Notes under the pieces: generated by a model | Databases searched by the model: none | The model's input: only the letters and a program-made list of their open reading frames with translations | What the model was told of the DNA's origin: nothing | In this document: piece after piece, positions 24,418 to 35,562 of the stretch | How the letters are laid out: every line of letters begins with the position of its first letter | Numbering within the stretch: position 1 is the first letter of the stretch | Program-made: the position numbers and the translations under genes | Source of the DNA: Prunus persica | Taxonomy: Eukaryota; Streptophyta; Magnoliopsida; Rosales; Rosaceae | Length of the DNA stretch: 64,000 nucleotides | Assembly (NCBI RefSeq): GCF_000346465.2 | Contig: NC_034012.1 | Coordinates: 22,169,169-22,233,168, forward strand | Direction: 5' to 3'

Positions 24418-26149
24418 TCATTGCTCGTGGTGGGCCAGTCCCACTGGTCCCACCACGTGTTCTATCTCAGCAATTTTAACCTCTTTCTCTATCTTCACTT
24501 TTTTTGTTACAAATGTATCTGTAACAGTCTCTTCCTCACATTTTCTTTTTCCCCCCTCCTTTCCCACATTGTTATCCAGCCCACTACCTATATTTTCTCC
24601 AATCGGTTTCACCAGTCGTGCTTTGCGCTTCCATCTCCCTTCACCTGCTTTAACCAATTCCTCTCTTCTTGTTTCAGAACCACTGACATTGTCAATTTGC
24701 ATAAGTGCAGAGTGTTCAACTTTATTTGCCATATCTGCTGATTCCACTTTCTCAGGTTCACTTTTCAATTCATTCTCTGCATCAGCTTGTGCTCCTCCTT
24801 GTACAATAGCGTCCTCATTATTTTTTAATGTGCCCAATATCTAATGAAAACAATCTGTCACTGCCTTAACATTGTCTTTCGAAGGGGACCTGACATCACC
24901 TTATTGAGTGTCAATCTTATTTATCAGCACAGCTCCATTTCCCTTGCTTTTCATATCACGTCCCCTTCTATTTTTTTGATCACTCAGAATTTTAGGCATG
25001 GTAGATGACATATCAGCAACTACTACTTGTGCTGTCTCCCAAGTTGCCTCACGCAACGCTCGTTGAATTTCCTCTTCTTCTGCCTTCCGTCGGCGAGCAG
25101 CCTCAGCCAATTTCTCAGCCAATGAATTCCCCTTCACTGATTGTGAATTTATTCCTCCCTTCACTACCCCCCTTTTGGACTTCAATCTGCTTGCCAAAGA
25201 TGCATTGTCAACTAAATCATCCTCAATTGTAACTGAACCACTAGTACCATGTTCCTTGTGTTTAAAATAATGCCCATGTGGCCCACTTCTAGGCCCCTTA
25301 TCTCCACATACTCTTGGACAATCTCCTTCTTTATTACCAAAAGATCGTCGACTATTCCTCTCTTCCTCCTGCTTCCTTGGACTGATAGTTCTCCCCCTCC
25401 CCACCTCAAACTTCGAATGAAACTAGGAACCATAAGGCTTTTCTTTTACTTCCTTCTCTATGGCACCCACAAATTTGCACTCCTTGATTACATGGCCAAT
25501 CCTCCCACAAGCATAACAAAAATCAGGTAGTCGTTCATGTTTAAACTCAATCACTGCCTCTAAAGAGTGGTCAAATTGCAACTTCATCACTCTGCGAAGA
25601 GGTTTGGTCACATCCAACCGAACCCTAATACGCAAATACCTACCCAAACATTCACCATCTACTCCTTCCATCACATCAATGCATTGCCCCAACCTATTTA
25701 CAAACTGGCGCCTTGTCGTTACAGTCATTCTATTTAACGGCAGATTGTGCGCTTGAACCCAAAAATCAGCATTCTGAAGAACCATTTTGTTCGGTGCTCT
25801 ATTACCATATGGTGTTTCTATTAAGACCAAGTGTTTATCAAAATTCCAAGGTCCCCCTCATATCACCATCTCCTTGTCCGGCATAGTTGTGAATGTGAAT
25901 AAGAAAAGATTATCTCGCAGATCTTTCACACCCACCTCTCTCATCGTACCCCAGGCCCTCAACATGGTTTGTGAAACCTTGATCAGTGAGTATAGTCCCT
26001 ACCAAATAGAGATGGAGCCGCTCGTTCATTGTTGTCGTATCATCTTATTCAATGTGAAGGCCGTCTTGTTCTTCGCTAGTTGACGACAACACCTTATCAA
26101 AAGAACACACCACTTCCTCCACATCTTCCTTCTCTGTCAAAAAATCCAT
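24418..26149 (-). pseudogene. LINE ORF1 (DUF4283 and CCHC zinc knuckle), broken
   Basis: The ATG ending at 26149 opens a frame that breaks near 26050 and resumes as a DUF4283-like domain (NADFWVQAHNLPLNRMT, RIRVRLDVTKPLRR). A knuckle CYACGRIGHVIKEC (C-x2-C-x4-H-x4-C) lies near 25500. Basic and acidic linkers follow to a stop at 24418 that overlaps ORF2. Family knowledge: ORF1 proteins bind the LINE RNA. Several frame changes (near 25420, 25210 and 24900) exclude function. Confidence 0.85.
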
Positions 26150-26338
26150 GTTATCCAGTTTCGAAAACCCCCCAATAGGCAGACAAGTAGCCGCCAAGAA
26201 ACCTAGAAGAAAACTAGGAGAAAAACCCTAACCCTAGGTAGGGAGTAGACTCTCACCCAAAATTCAGGAGAGTGATTCCGGCAACTATGCCCCAAATAGT
26301 TAATATTAATTTTGAATTTATAAATCCGCCCCTAATAC

Positions 26339-26344
<6 letters not shown>

Positions 26345-26396
<52 letters not shown>
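26345..26396. repeat. (CT)n microsatellite
   Basis: A perfect CT run lies upstream of the TATA-like leader in the second copy of the duplicated block. Confidence 0.95.
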
Positions 26397-26399
<3 letters not shown>

Positions 26400-26469
26400 G
26401 AGTATTTCCTAGGGTTTCCTCCAACTAAACTTTATTCCTGTATAAATAGCCCCCTCTTCCTCTTCCTCT
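26397..26469 (+). promoter_or_regulatory. Promoter/leader-like segment, copy 2 (split by element C and B)
   Basis: CCTGTATAAATAGCCCCCTC gives a clear TATAAATA box followed by the same pyrimidine-rich leader as at 4008-4040. The block resumes after element C at 37100 and continues to 37534, where B inserted. Whether it still drives transcription is unknown. Confidence 0.5.
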
Positions 26470-27050
26470 CACTACTACATTTTACACTTTGCGCGACGAA
26501 GAATAAAACGTCGCGCAAAGTCGCATTTAGTCGCCCCAATTTCAGCGCGACAAAAAAGTCGTCGCGCATATTTCGTCGCGCAAAGATCGTGAAGAAAGCC
26601 TTTGCGCGACGAGGTACAACCCCTCGTCGCGCAAAAGTGTGCGACGGGTAAACCATCGTTGCACCAACGGTGTGGAGACGAAACAACTGTTCGTCGCAAA
26701 AGTATTTGCGCGACGATCAAGTATGCGGCGCACGTATATTTGCGCGACGACGGGAATTGCGCGACGAAATATTATTCGTCGCGCAAAATATGTTCTGGAG
26801 ACGTATATGTTCGTCGCAGAACAATTCGCGCGATGAGAAAGTTTTCGTCGCACATATAATTGCGCGACGAACAATTATGTCGTCGCCCAAATATTTTGCG
26901 CGACGAATAATTTCGTCGCGCAAAACGTGTTTGCGAGACGTATGTGTTCATCGCGCATGAATTAAAAGTGATAAAAAAATTTGATTATTTATTTTTTTTT
27001 GTTACATGTTGGTTTGCGCGACGAAATATTTTCCGTCGCGCAAAAATAAT
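26470..27050. repeat. Left subterminal TGCGCGACGAA array of element C
   Basis: More than 20 copies of TGCGCGACG or its complement CGTCGCGCA occur, mostly as inverted pairs 10-25 bases apart. Open frames in several frames here (26432-26960) are produced by the repeat itself. Confidence 0.9.
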
Positions 27051-27206
27051 ATTACAATTTTTTATTTATTTATTTATATTTTTTATTTTAAATAAAATTG
27101 GTTTCTTTTTATTGATTAAACAATGAAATTGCAATAAAAATAAATTAGAATAAAATTTTGTTATAAAATAAAATAAAATAAATGTATTACAAATAAAATA
27201 AATACA

Positions 27207-29018
27207 CTAATCAAATAATGAATCAAAATCAACCGAGTCGTCGCCAGTATGCGGCTCGGAGGGCGGGGCGTTCACCGGGGCAGTGGTCTGGTGGGGATGC
27301 CCGGGATGGACGGGCTCAGAGGTCGGCGCATCAAAATGCGGGACTGGAATGCCGGACTGTGCGAGAGACTGCAGAATGACCGACATCTGGCTCTGAAGAG
27401 TGGCCACCTGTGCTGTCAAAGCAGTGACCTGACTGCTTGACTGCGCCGATGAACGAGGTCGAGGTTCCCTCCGCCGGGCATTCCCCATCCCTCGACAATA
27501 TGTCCCCGGCCTCCTCCCGAGAGTCTGATCCAACGTCTCCGTCAAGATCTGAAATCCAGCATCCTGTGGAGGAGCCACAGACTCGATCAGAGTCTCGAGA
27601 GGAAGCTGGGAGGCGGACTCCTGAAGAACAAGCTGGCTCCTCTCCACCATCGTCGTCTGTTGAACATAACATAAAATATAAATTAAAACATGCATATAAA
27701 TTGAATGCGTAACATAAGAATTAAAATTAAATAATACTTACATGAAGGGACTCGGCCAACTCATTCCCGGGTCGAACATAAACGTCACCAAAGACGTCGA
27801 TCTCTGGGAACTTGGACCCCTCCTAAATTGAACAAGAGAAGAAAAATATTAGTATGAAAAAAATAAATTAATAAAAATGACATTAAAAATGAAATAAAAA
27901 TTTTGTGATTATTACCCGACGCCGTGCATCCATCCTATACGAAAAGGGTCTGGAGCCGGAATGGTGGAGAAGGGTCTTCTTCTTCCTATTACCCTTATTC
28001 ACTTGGGCTTTATTCTGTTATACAAAAAATGAAACGTATTAGTTAAAATATAAAAAATTAAATAATAATGAAATAAAAAAATAAAATAAACATTAATAAG
28101 TAATAAGTAATAATTAAACAAATATAATTAAAAAAATACCGCAAATTCGGGCGCTTGAAAATGAGCGCAGAGCCACTCCCAACTATCCTCCCGCCCCTCA
28201 AGCTCCTTCGGGCAACCCTCCTGAAGAGCGACTTGCGGATCATCATAGGCCTGAAAATGGTGGTGCAAGTCGCTCTTCCACTGCTTGTACCTCTCAGCGA
28301 AGAGTCTGTTGACGTACGTCAACGACTCTTCGTCGAGATCCTCCAAGTTATAGTTCGTCTGCAATCAATTAATTAGATACGTTAAGTAATAGAAATATAC
28401 ACAATTTTAAAGAAAAATAATGAAAATGTAAGGTACATACCGACAACTGGCCGCGAACCTCCGCCTGGATCTCGTCAGGCATGACCCTCCAAGACTTCCA
28501 TTGCATCGGGCAATGGGTCCGCACGACGTGGCCAATGTCGTGGGCCAAGGAGCTATGCAACTCCGCCGTCGGTGCAGCCCGATGGCGCTCGTCGTATCCG
28601 ATGCTGATACGACTGTTGGTCACCCGGGTGACCTTCGCCGTCTTCAGCTGACGACACGGTCCTCGGGTGTTCTTCTTCGCTGCAAAGAAATAAAGTATTA
28701 ACGTTAAATAAAAAAACATTGTCAAATTTCAATATAAAATTAACAATACAAAAATGTAGTTATACCTGGCTGTGATCCCGAGGCACCAGTACCGTCGGTC
28801 GATGTCGTGTCGATGGTGTCGGTGGGCCGGTGCCGCCGCCTAGCACTAGCTGGCTGCGCCACGGATGACGCAGATGACGCAGGCGCCTGGGACGCCCCGG
28901 GACCAACCACCATGCGGCCCAGCAAAGCAGGAGCAGTGGCAGCAGATGCCGACTGAGCCGGGGGATCCGAACTCGGTGCAGTCGTCATCGACCTACCACG
29001 TCTAATCAAGTCTGACAT
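27207..29018 (-). CDS. TNPA-like Transposase_24 protein of element C, six exons, intact
   Basis: Predicted exons on the minus strand are 29018-28766, 28679-28441, 28358-28140, 28014-27916, 27822-27742 and 27656-27207. All have GT/AG borders and consistent phase, giving 446 codons plus stop. Residues ~1-85 are Ala/Ser/Pro-rich. The Transposase_24-type core follows (PMQWKSWRVMPDEIQAEVRG, NRLFAERYKQWKSDLHHHF, SGSRPFSYRMDARRREG). A Gln/Leu coiled-coil segment (SSQVTALTAQVATLQSQMSV) lies near the C-terminus, with an acidic end. En/Spm TNPA binds subterminal repeats; the TGCGCGACG words are its likely targets. No stop or frameshift is seen. Exon borders are predictions. Confidence 0.8.
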
Positions 29019-29064
29019 CTGCACATATAATTTCATTCAAAATTTAAACTAATTAATTAATAAC

Positions 29065-29830
29065 ATAGCCTGACCTAGGGTTTGGAATTTCGGAGTATCC
29101 GGGACTCCGATCAACGATCGGTCGAATCCTAAACGATCCTAGAAACACAAAGGTACAACTACGTGAGTTTCAGTTCGATCCAACGGTCCGAACATATCAA
29201 ACCTGGAAATCTCACAATAGGCGAAATTCGATCAAGACTCAAACGGTAACCAAATTCAAATCCGAGCAAACCTACGCGCTCGTGACAAACAGGGGATTGC
29301 TCTGGGACACAATGCCCCACTGCCACAGCATCCCACGCGCCACCACACGCGCCGGCAGCGCGTGGGTGTCCAAAGCGATAACATTCGCCGGAAAATTCTA
29401 AAAACTAACGGCCAAGGTTCCTACCCTAGGTTGAAAACAATAATTGGAGCCACTTTTGTTCTCGGACCTACCCCGAAAAATGGCCGGAAGTGGCCGGATT
29501 TGAAATTCCCAAACCGGCCAAAACCTAGGGTTTTAATTCCTATTTCCTATAGCCAAAATTCAACAAATCCTAACCAACCATCAGCTAGAGCACAAAAAAT
29601 AGTCGAGAAATCATACCTCAGGCGTCGGAAATGGTGGCCGGAGGAGAGAGAAATCGGCCGGCGAAGAATCGGGGAAAAACCGACGATGTGCGACGGCAGG
29701 CTCGACGGCGAAGGCAGGGGAGGCTACGGCAGGAGCGGCGGTGGCTGAGGTGACGGCGGAGAGAGAGGGCTGAGGTGACGGCGGAGAGAGAGGCAAACGG
29801 AGGAAAAAACCAGAAATGGGGAAGAAGGAG
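29065..29830 (-). mobile_element. Fragment of the TGTAACACCC LTR family inside element C
   Basis: The sequence parallels 19470-20200 of the solo LTR in the same orientation: the GATCCTAGAAA block, CGCGCCACCACACGCGCCGGC, GGAGCCACTTTTGTTCT, and the Pro/Ser-coding end. It lies just upstream of the TNPA-like start codon, so LTR promoter sequence could drive that gene. Divergence from the solo LTR is substantial and neither LTR end is present. Confidence 0.7.
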
Positions 29831-29854
29831 GCATCGCGCGGTTTCTGCAAATTT

Positions 29855-30780
29855 TTACGACTTTGCGCGACGAACAACACCATTCGTCACGCAAAATGCT
29901 ATTAATGAATCTTGCGCGACGATATATCCATCGCGCAAGGTCTGTCAGAACGCCAAATTCTGAAAGTGGATTAGGGTCTGTGACTTTTGCGCGACGAAAC
30001 AGACATACTTCGTCGCGCAAAAGACTGTCGTTCCGCCAAAATTTTGGGATTTAGGGTTTAGCGGGAGGCTGAAACTGAAGGGTTTGCGCTTTTGCGCGAC
30101 GAAGACAGTAAACGTCGCGCAATGGTAACCTTGCGCGACGGAATTTCTCGTATTCGTCGCGCAAAAGGCTGTCTTTCCGCCAAAATTTTGGGATTTAGGG
30201 TTTAGCGGGAGGCAGAAACTGAAGGGTTTGTCTTTTGCGCGACGAAGACAGTAAACGTCGAGCAAAACGCTGTCGTTTCGCAATCAATTTCACTTTCACT
30301 TTGCGCGACGCATATTTCTCTTCGTCGCGCGAGTTCAAGATTTTCATCGAAATTTTCACTAAGTGTTCAAAGGGGATGGAGGTGCGAAAACTGACGCCCA
30401 GATTGCGCGACGAACATAGGATATTTCCGTCGCGCAATCTACACTTTGCGCGACGCATTATGTTCTTCGTCGCGCGAGTTCAAGATTTTCATTGAAATTT
30501 TCACTAAGTGTTCAAAGGGGATGGAGGTGTCAAAACTGACGCCCAGATTGCGCGACGAACGTAGGTTATTTCTGTCGCGCAATCTACACTTTGCGCGACG
30601 CATTATTTTCTTCGTCGCGCGAGTTCAAGATTTTCATTGAAATTTTCACCAAGTGTTCAAAGAGGATGGAGGTGTGAAAACTGACGCCCATATTGCGCGA
30701 CGAAGAGAGGATATTTCCGTCGCGCAATCTGTTTCACTCTCACTTTGCGCGACGGTTAAATATATTCGTCGCGCAAAACC
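29855..30780. repeat. Internal TGCGCGACGAA array with 145-bp tandem units
   Basis: TGCGCGACG/CGTCGCGCA inverted pairs recur. A ~145-bp unit with CGAGTTCAAGATTTTCAT restarts at 30321, 30466 and 30611. An upstream unit with CCGCCAAAATTTTGGGATT occurs at 30033 and 30177. The array lies between the two genes of element C, away from the ends. Confidence 0.88.
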
Positions 30781-30845
30781 TAGACCCTAAACCCTTGTAA
30801 ACCCTAAACCCTAAGCCATAAGCCATAAACCCTAAACCCTAAAAT
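30781..30845. repeat. Degenerate telomere-like (CCCTAAA)n block
   Basis: The block holds five or six CCCTAAA-type words with variants such as AAGCCATAAG. These words resemble teloboxes found in plant promoters. A similar TTTAGGG cluster lies in element B at 45118-45180. Confidence 0.75.
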
Positions 30846-31440
30846 AGTTTCAATGATCCAACCGGCAAACTTATTGTTTGATACTTGGAGATCATATACG
30901 CCAAAAATCAAGAAGACCAAACATTCAGATATCAGGGAACGGGACTAAATATTTCGACGGTTATAAATGAAAAGTCATGATTTAACGGTTATTGTAACTC
31001 CGATTTTGATCATTTTTTACAGCAACATTTGTTGACCCTATATGAATACAATGACTGAATTTGATCTTCAATTTCAGATTTTTACACTAGGGGATACCAC
31101 ATAAACGTTAAGTTACATTTGCACAAATGTATAAACAAATTTTAAGGTTTTTGGTGAATATATGATTTTGATAGCACATGCAGTCTACGAAACAAGTTTC
31201 AGTCATCCAGCCGTCAAACTTGTTTTTTTAGACTTCGAGATCATAGACAGCAAAAATCGGACAAAAAAAACATTCAGAGATTAAGCAACGGGGTAAAACT
31301 TTTCGACGGTTCTAAATAAAAAGTGATGATTGAACGGTTATTTTAACTCCGATGTTGATGATTTTTTGCAGCTACGGTCCTACACTCCATATGAATACAA
31401 TGAACTACTTCGATCGCCAATTTTAAATATATATGTGTGT
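30846..31440. repeat. Direct repeat of ~240 bp in element C
   Basis: The segment starting AGTTTCAATGATCCA (30846) is repeated from 31195 (AGTTTCAGTCATCCA), 349 bases later, with about three quarters identity. Shared parts include GAACGGTTATT and CCATATGAATACAATGA. No coding signal. Confidence 0.7.
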
Positions 31441-31469
31441 ATATATTATACTATAACGTCACCTAATAT

Positions 31470-31665
31470 ATATTTGCGCGACGAATGTTTTCTTATCGTC
31501 GCGCAAAAATTCCATACGCGACGCATCAATATATGCGTCGCGGAAACTATGCGCGACCAGTTGTATTCGTCGCGCAAACATTACGCGACGCTTATGTATG
31601 CGTCGCGTATGGTATGTTTGCGCGACGATAAGGACCCTTTCGTCGCGCAAGGATTTGGCGCCATA
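31470..31665. repeat. TGCGCGACG motif cluster beside the gap
   Basis: Four inverted pairs of GCGCGACG/CGTCGCGC or ACGCGACGC/GCGTCGCG lie 3' of TNP2. The minus-strand frame through it and the gap (31459-32412) is not coding here. Confidence 0.8.
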
Positions 31666-31751
31666 AATCCTCATTGATTTCAAATTGTGTATGCTTTGTA
31701 TTTTTTTGGAAAGGTTTTTGTATTCATCATTTTTTATGCTTTGTATTTTGT

Positions 31752-31966
31752 NNNNNNNNNNNNNNNNNNNNNNNNNNNNNNNNNNNNNNNNNNNNNNNNN
31801 NNNNNNNNNNNNNNNNNNNNNNNNNNNNNNNNNNNNNNNNNNNNNNNNNNNNNNNNNNNNNNNNNNNNNNNNNNNNNNNNNNNNNNNNNNNNNNNNNNNN
31901 NNNNNNNNNNNNNNNNNNNNNNNNNNNNNNNNNNNNNNNNNNNNNNNNNNNNNNNNNNNNNNNNNN
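31752..31966. other. Assembly gap, 215 N
   Basis: A run of N lies beside the 3' end of TNP2 in element C, so the true C-terminus of that gene is not visible. Confidence 0.99.
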
Positions 31967-34900
31967 CTATAATAACCTTTCGTATCGTCGCTATCATCAC
32001 TCTCGGTCTCCCAATCTTCTTCCTCCTCCTCCTCTATAACTGCATCATCGGCGTTGCTAGGGCCCACTGCAACATCGTATCGGGGAAGATCACCGAGGTC
32101 AATTGTAATTGACTGAATCGGTATTTCGACTGAAGCCACTCCTTCTATTTGAAACGGTTCTTGTATAACATTTGTATCTCGAAGTGTTTCCGCATCATTT
32201 TCCATTGAAGATTCTAAACGTTGGTCAGCCACATTGTCGACGTCGTTGTCACTTGGGTCTAGTTCTGGTATATCATACACGTTCCTATGATCCATCTTCT
32301 GCACAACTTTCCACCCGTTCCCGGCTTTAGGGTCATCTAGATACACAATTTGGGACGCCATGTTTGCCAAAATGTACGGGTCGTCATCATACCAAGTTCT
32401 GTTAATGTTCACAGACAGTACTCCATGGTCGATTTTAACACTTCCCGCCCTATTTGGGTTGGTATCGAACCATCGACACTAAAACATGATGACTTGGTAT
32501 CGATCTTTGTAAAGCAATTGCACGACAGTTGTCAGTTTGCCATAGAAATCAATGTCCGTACTTTCGCCTCCACCTGGGACATGGACACCGCTGTTTTGCG
32601 TACACAACTTGTCATCTCGTGCGGCCCCCAAAAATTTGACGCCGTTAACAATACAACCCGAGAACAATTCAGCGCGAATTGGGCCGAACGCCAAGTTATA
32701 TAACTCATCACTGTAAGTGGGGGAATTCGATGATTTCAATTTATTCACCTAATAGTATACAAAACCAATTACATGTTAGTCTGACAAAATTAAATACTAC
32801 AATTTATATTTGTCAATGACAAAACACTTATAACTTACAGAATCCAAAAACCATTGTGGAAATAATTCACGGTGTTTCCGGGCAACCAAATGTGATGGAT
32901 GTTCTCGCTTCATCATCTGTTCATGCTCATCTAAGTAGGCCATTATCTCATCACAATTGTTCAGTACGAACCAATGCGCTACCTCCATGTCATTTCTAGA
33001 AAACGACTCTCCTCGTCCAGGATCTCCAAATGGTCGTGCGCTTTGGGCAAAAACAGAAAGTTTTTCATTTCTCATACCTCCGTCATTATTGCGTTGAGGA
33101 CGATTGAAAACCGTCTCCACATCTTTTAAATACATTCCACAGAAAGTAAGCGACTCATATTGAACCCAAGCCTCTATAATTGATCCTTCGGGCTTTGCCC
33201 TGTTGCGTACACTTTTTTTCAGCTCTCCGAGAAGCCTGCCAAAATAAAACGATATGATACAAATTAGCAAACTGTCGATAATGATGCATACACAAATGAT
33301 AAAGATTATATACCTTTCTATTGGATACATCCATCGATAGTTGACAGGACCAGCAAGCAATGCCTCTTCTGGCAAGTGAACCATCACGTGCATCATACTT
33401 GTAAAGAAAGCTGGAGGAAATATCATCTCAAACTTGCATAGGACTTGGACAATGTCATGGCGCAACTGAAACATGTCTGTCCTTCGCAATGTTTTTGCCG
33501 TCAGTTTTCTTTATGTTCCGGCAGTAGGTGTCGAATACCCACAGGAAGTCTTCCGGCAGTAGGTGTCGAATACCCACAGGAAGTAGGCGTTGCATGAACA
33601 CATGGCAGTCATGGCTCTTAAGTCCAGTAAATTTACCCCCATCGACATTCACGCAACGTGCGATATTAGAAGCATACCCATCGGGAAATTTGACAGACGA
33701 TACAAACTTTAGAAACTCCTTTTTGTCATTCGGTTTCATAGAAAAGAATGCAAGATCCCTTCTAGCTTTATCACTGTCCCTATTCATCCATAAACCCCTT
33801 TGACAGACGATACAAACTTTAGAAACTCCTTTTTGTCATTCGGTTTCATAGAAAAGAATGCAAGATCCCTTCTAGCTTTATCACTGTCCCTATTCATCCA
33901 TAAACCCCTTCGTATGCCCATTCTTTCCAAATCAAGACGAGCTTTGATCGTGTCCTTCGTCTTCCCCTCGATATCTAGAATCGTGCCCACCAATGTGTCG
34001 AATACATTTTTCTCAACATGCATCACATCTAGATTGTGCCTCAATTTCAATTTCAGTTCCAAGATCTCATCACCGGACCATTCTCTAGGTCTGAGGCGAC
34101 GCTCTGTGTTCCCGTCGAACTCTTTATCTTTTTCTCGCCACTCGTGGTCCCATGGCAACCATCTCCGATGACCAAGGTAACAAACTTTTCCCGCGTGCCA
34201 ACCAGAAGTTACATCTTCCTTGCATACAGGACATGCCATATAACCCTTTGTGCTCCACCCAGAAACCATTGCATATGCTGGAAAATCATTCACAGTCCAC
34301 ATAACTGCTGCTCGCAAAGTGAACATCCTCCCAGTTGATTTATCGTACGTGCGAACACCGTTTGTCCATAAATCCTTCAGCTCATCAACCAGAGGCCTTA
34401 AGTACACATCAATTGACCTGCCAGGATCCTCAGTTATCAAAACAGTCATCATCATGTATTCTTTTTTCATGCATTTCCAAGGCGGCAAATTATATGGGAA
34501 TGCGAAAATCGGCCAAGTGCTGTGGTGTTGGTTTAGAACCCCATACGGATTGAATCCGTCAGTGGCAAGTCCCAATCTAACATTTCGGGGATCAGCAGCA
34601 AACTCGGGGAACGTTCGATCGAACTCTTTCCATGCCTCCCCATCTGCAGGATGCCGCATCACATCATCGTCTACCCGTTTTTCCTTATGCCATCTCATGT
34701 CTGTGGCAGTATGCGTCGACATATACAATCGCTGCAACCTAGGTTTAAGGGGCAGATAACGCATGACTTTTTGTGGTATCTTAGTCGTTCTATTCTGGGA
34801 TGTCATTTTGAACCTCGACTCATTGCATATAGGGCATGTATCCAACGTTTCATGCTCTTTGTAGAATAACATGCAATTGTTTTTGCAAGCGTGGATTTTT

Positions 34901-35541
34901 TCATAACCCAATCCAAGACCGTGCAACACCTTCTGTGCATGTTTATGGTCTTTCGGCAAACAATTGTCCGTCGGAAGCATTCTCTTGAAAACCCCCAAAA
35001 AGTAATCGAAACACAAGTTCGACATACGATACTTTATTTTTCCGTGCATTAGCTCCACAATGGCAGTGAGAACGGAAAAGCTCTCGCACCTCGGGTATAA
35101 CTCTTGGTTGGCATTTTTTAACAGTTTTTCATACTGTTCAAACTCCGCACTGTCTATTGGTGTAGGCACGTCATCTTCCCCTTCCTGATTGATGTTGGTC
35201 GATGCGAATGGAAAAGCATCCTGTATAATACCCATGACTTGATCATTAGGATCCACAATAGGTTCAACATTGTCCACTCTCGGGGCATTTGAAGACGAAG
35301 CATGGTCTACTTGTTCGCCGTGAAGGTTCCAAATGCTATATGTTTCAATCATTCCATTCCTTACTAAATGAAATCCAACATTTTCAATTGTCTCCCACAA
35401 CGTGTTGTTACACCTCCTACAAGGACAACGGATTCTAGTTGCACCCGGGTTGTGTCTACGTGCAAACCCAATAAAATCCTCGATTCCATCCAAGTATTCG
35501 TCTGCGCATCTATTCGGGTTCTGTATCCACCTTCTGCTCAT
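31967..35541 (-). pseudogene. TNP2 transposase of element C, disrupted
   Basis: From the ATG ending at 35541 the frame shows the N-terminal transpos_assoc region (CPCRRCNNTLWETI), then the Transposase_21 catalytic region (residues ~180-480; PLKPRLQRLY, LATDGFNPYG, DFPAYAMVSGWSTKGYMACP). DUF4218 (LKSHDCHVFMQRLLPVGIR, VMVHLPEEALLAGPV) and DUF4216 (CTQNSGVHVPG, IVYLDDPKAGNGWKVV) follow. Introns are predicted at 33236-33313 and 32749-32838. Frame breaks are a 110-bp tandem duplication (33691/33801), a 35-bp tandem duplication (33516/33551), and a TAG within DUF4216 near 32477. Without these the gene would look complete up to the gap. Confidence 0.9.
33516..33910. repeat. Two short tandem duplications disrupting TNP2
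   Basis: TTCCGGCAGTAGGTGTCG recurs 35 bases apart (33516, 33551). TGACAGACGATACAAACTTT recurs 110 bases apart (33691, 33801). The copies are essentially identical, and neither period is a multiple of three. Confidence 0.92.
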
Positions 35542-35562
35542 AATTCCTGAAACCACAATCAC

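Larger units (their letters stand above)
16969..24421 (-). pseudogene. LINE ORF2: endonuclease, reverse transcriptase, zf-RVT, RNase H (broken)
   Basis: The ATG ending at 24421 overlaps the ORF1 stop (ATGA). The endonuclease domain (MRILSWNVQGFGTPG, LVIGDFNEIL) spans about 24421-23700. Reverse transcriptase pieces follow: FRPISLC near 22900, KLDMAKAYDRVG near 22650, and FVDD, the catalytic YxDD equivalent, near 22355. A fingers/thumb remnant (GGLGFRDLEAFNQALLAKQ) lies at 21633-22019, zf-RVT at 20661-21455 (CPRCGKKVESVIHTIWAC), and RNase H (INVDGA) near 20750. The RNase H frame continues across the LTR as LEMDAQGVVDRINS near 17200 and stops at 16969. At least five frame breaks are present. Confidence 0.9.
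16783..26289 (-). mobile_element. LINE (non-LTR retrotransposon), about 6.2 kb, split by a solo LTR
   Basis: On the minus strand the order is a 5' leader, ORF1 with a zinc knuckle, ORF2 with endonuclease, reverse transcriptase, zf-RVT and RNase H, and a terminal A-rich tail (T-run at 16781-16795). The flanks share GCCCCTAATAGTT (16770-16782) and GCCCCAAATAGTT (26290-26302), a 13-bp duplication with one mismatch, as expected of target-primed insertion. Multiple frameshifts show it is dead. A 3334-bp solo LTR interrupts the RNase H domain. Confidence 0.93.

Noticed and set aside
26432..26960. Overlapping frames of 65-110 codons on both strands
   Set aside because: All are produced by the TGCGCGACGAA repeat (RRAK/CATN-like peptides in every frame).
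30781..30845. True interstitial telomere
   Set aside because: Only a few degenerate CCCTAAA words, mixed with variants, inside a transposon.
31459..32412. 317-codon minus frame through the N gap
   Set aside because: The gap is unknown sequence. The part left of it translates repeat motifs, not TNP2.
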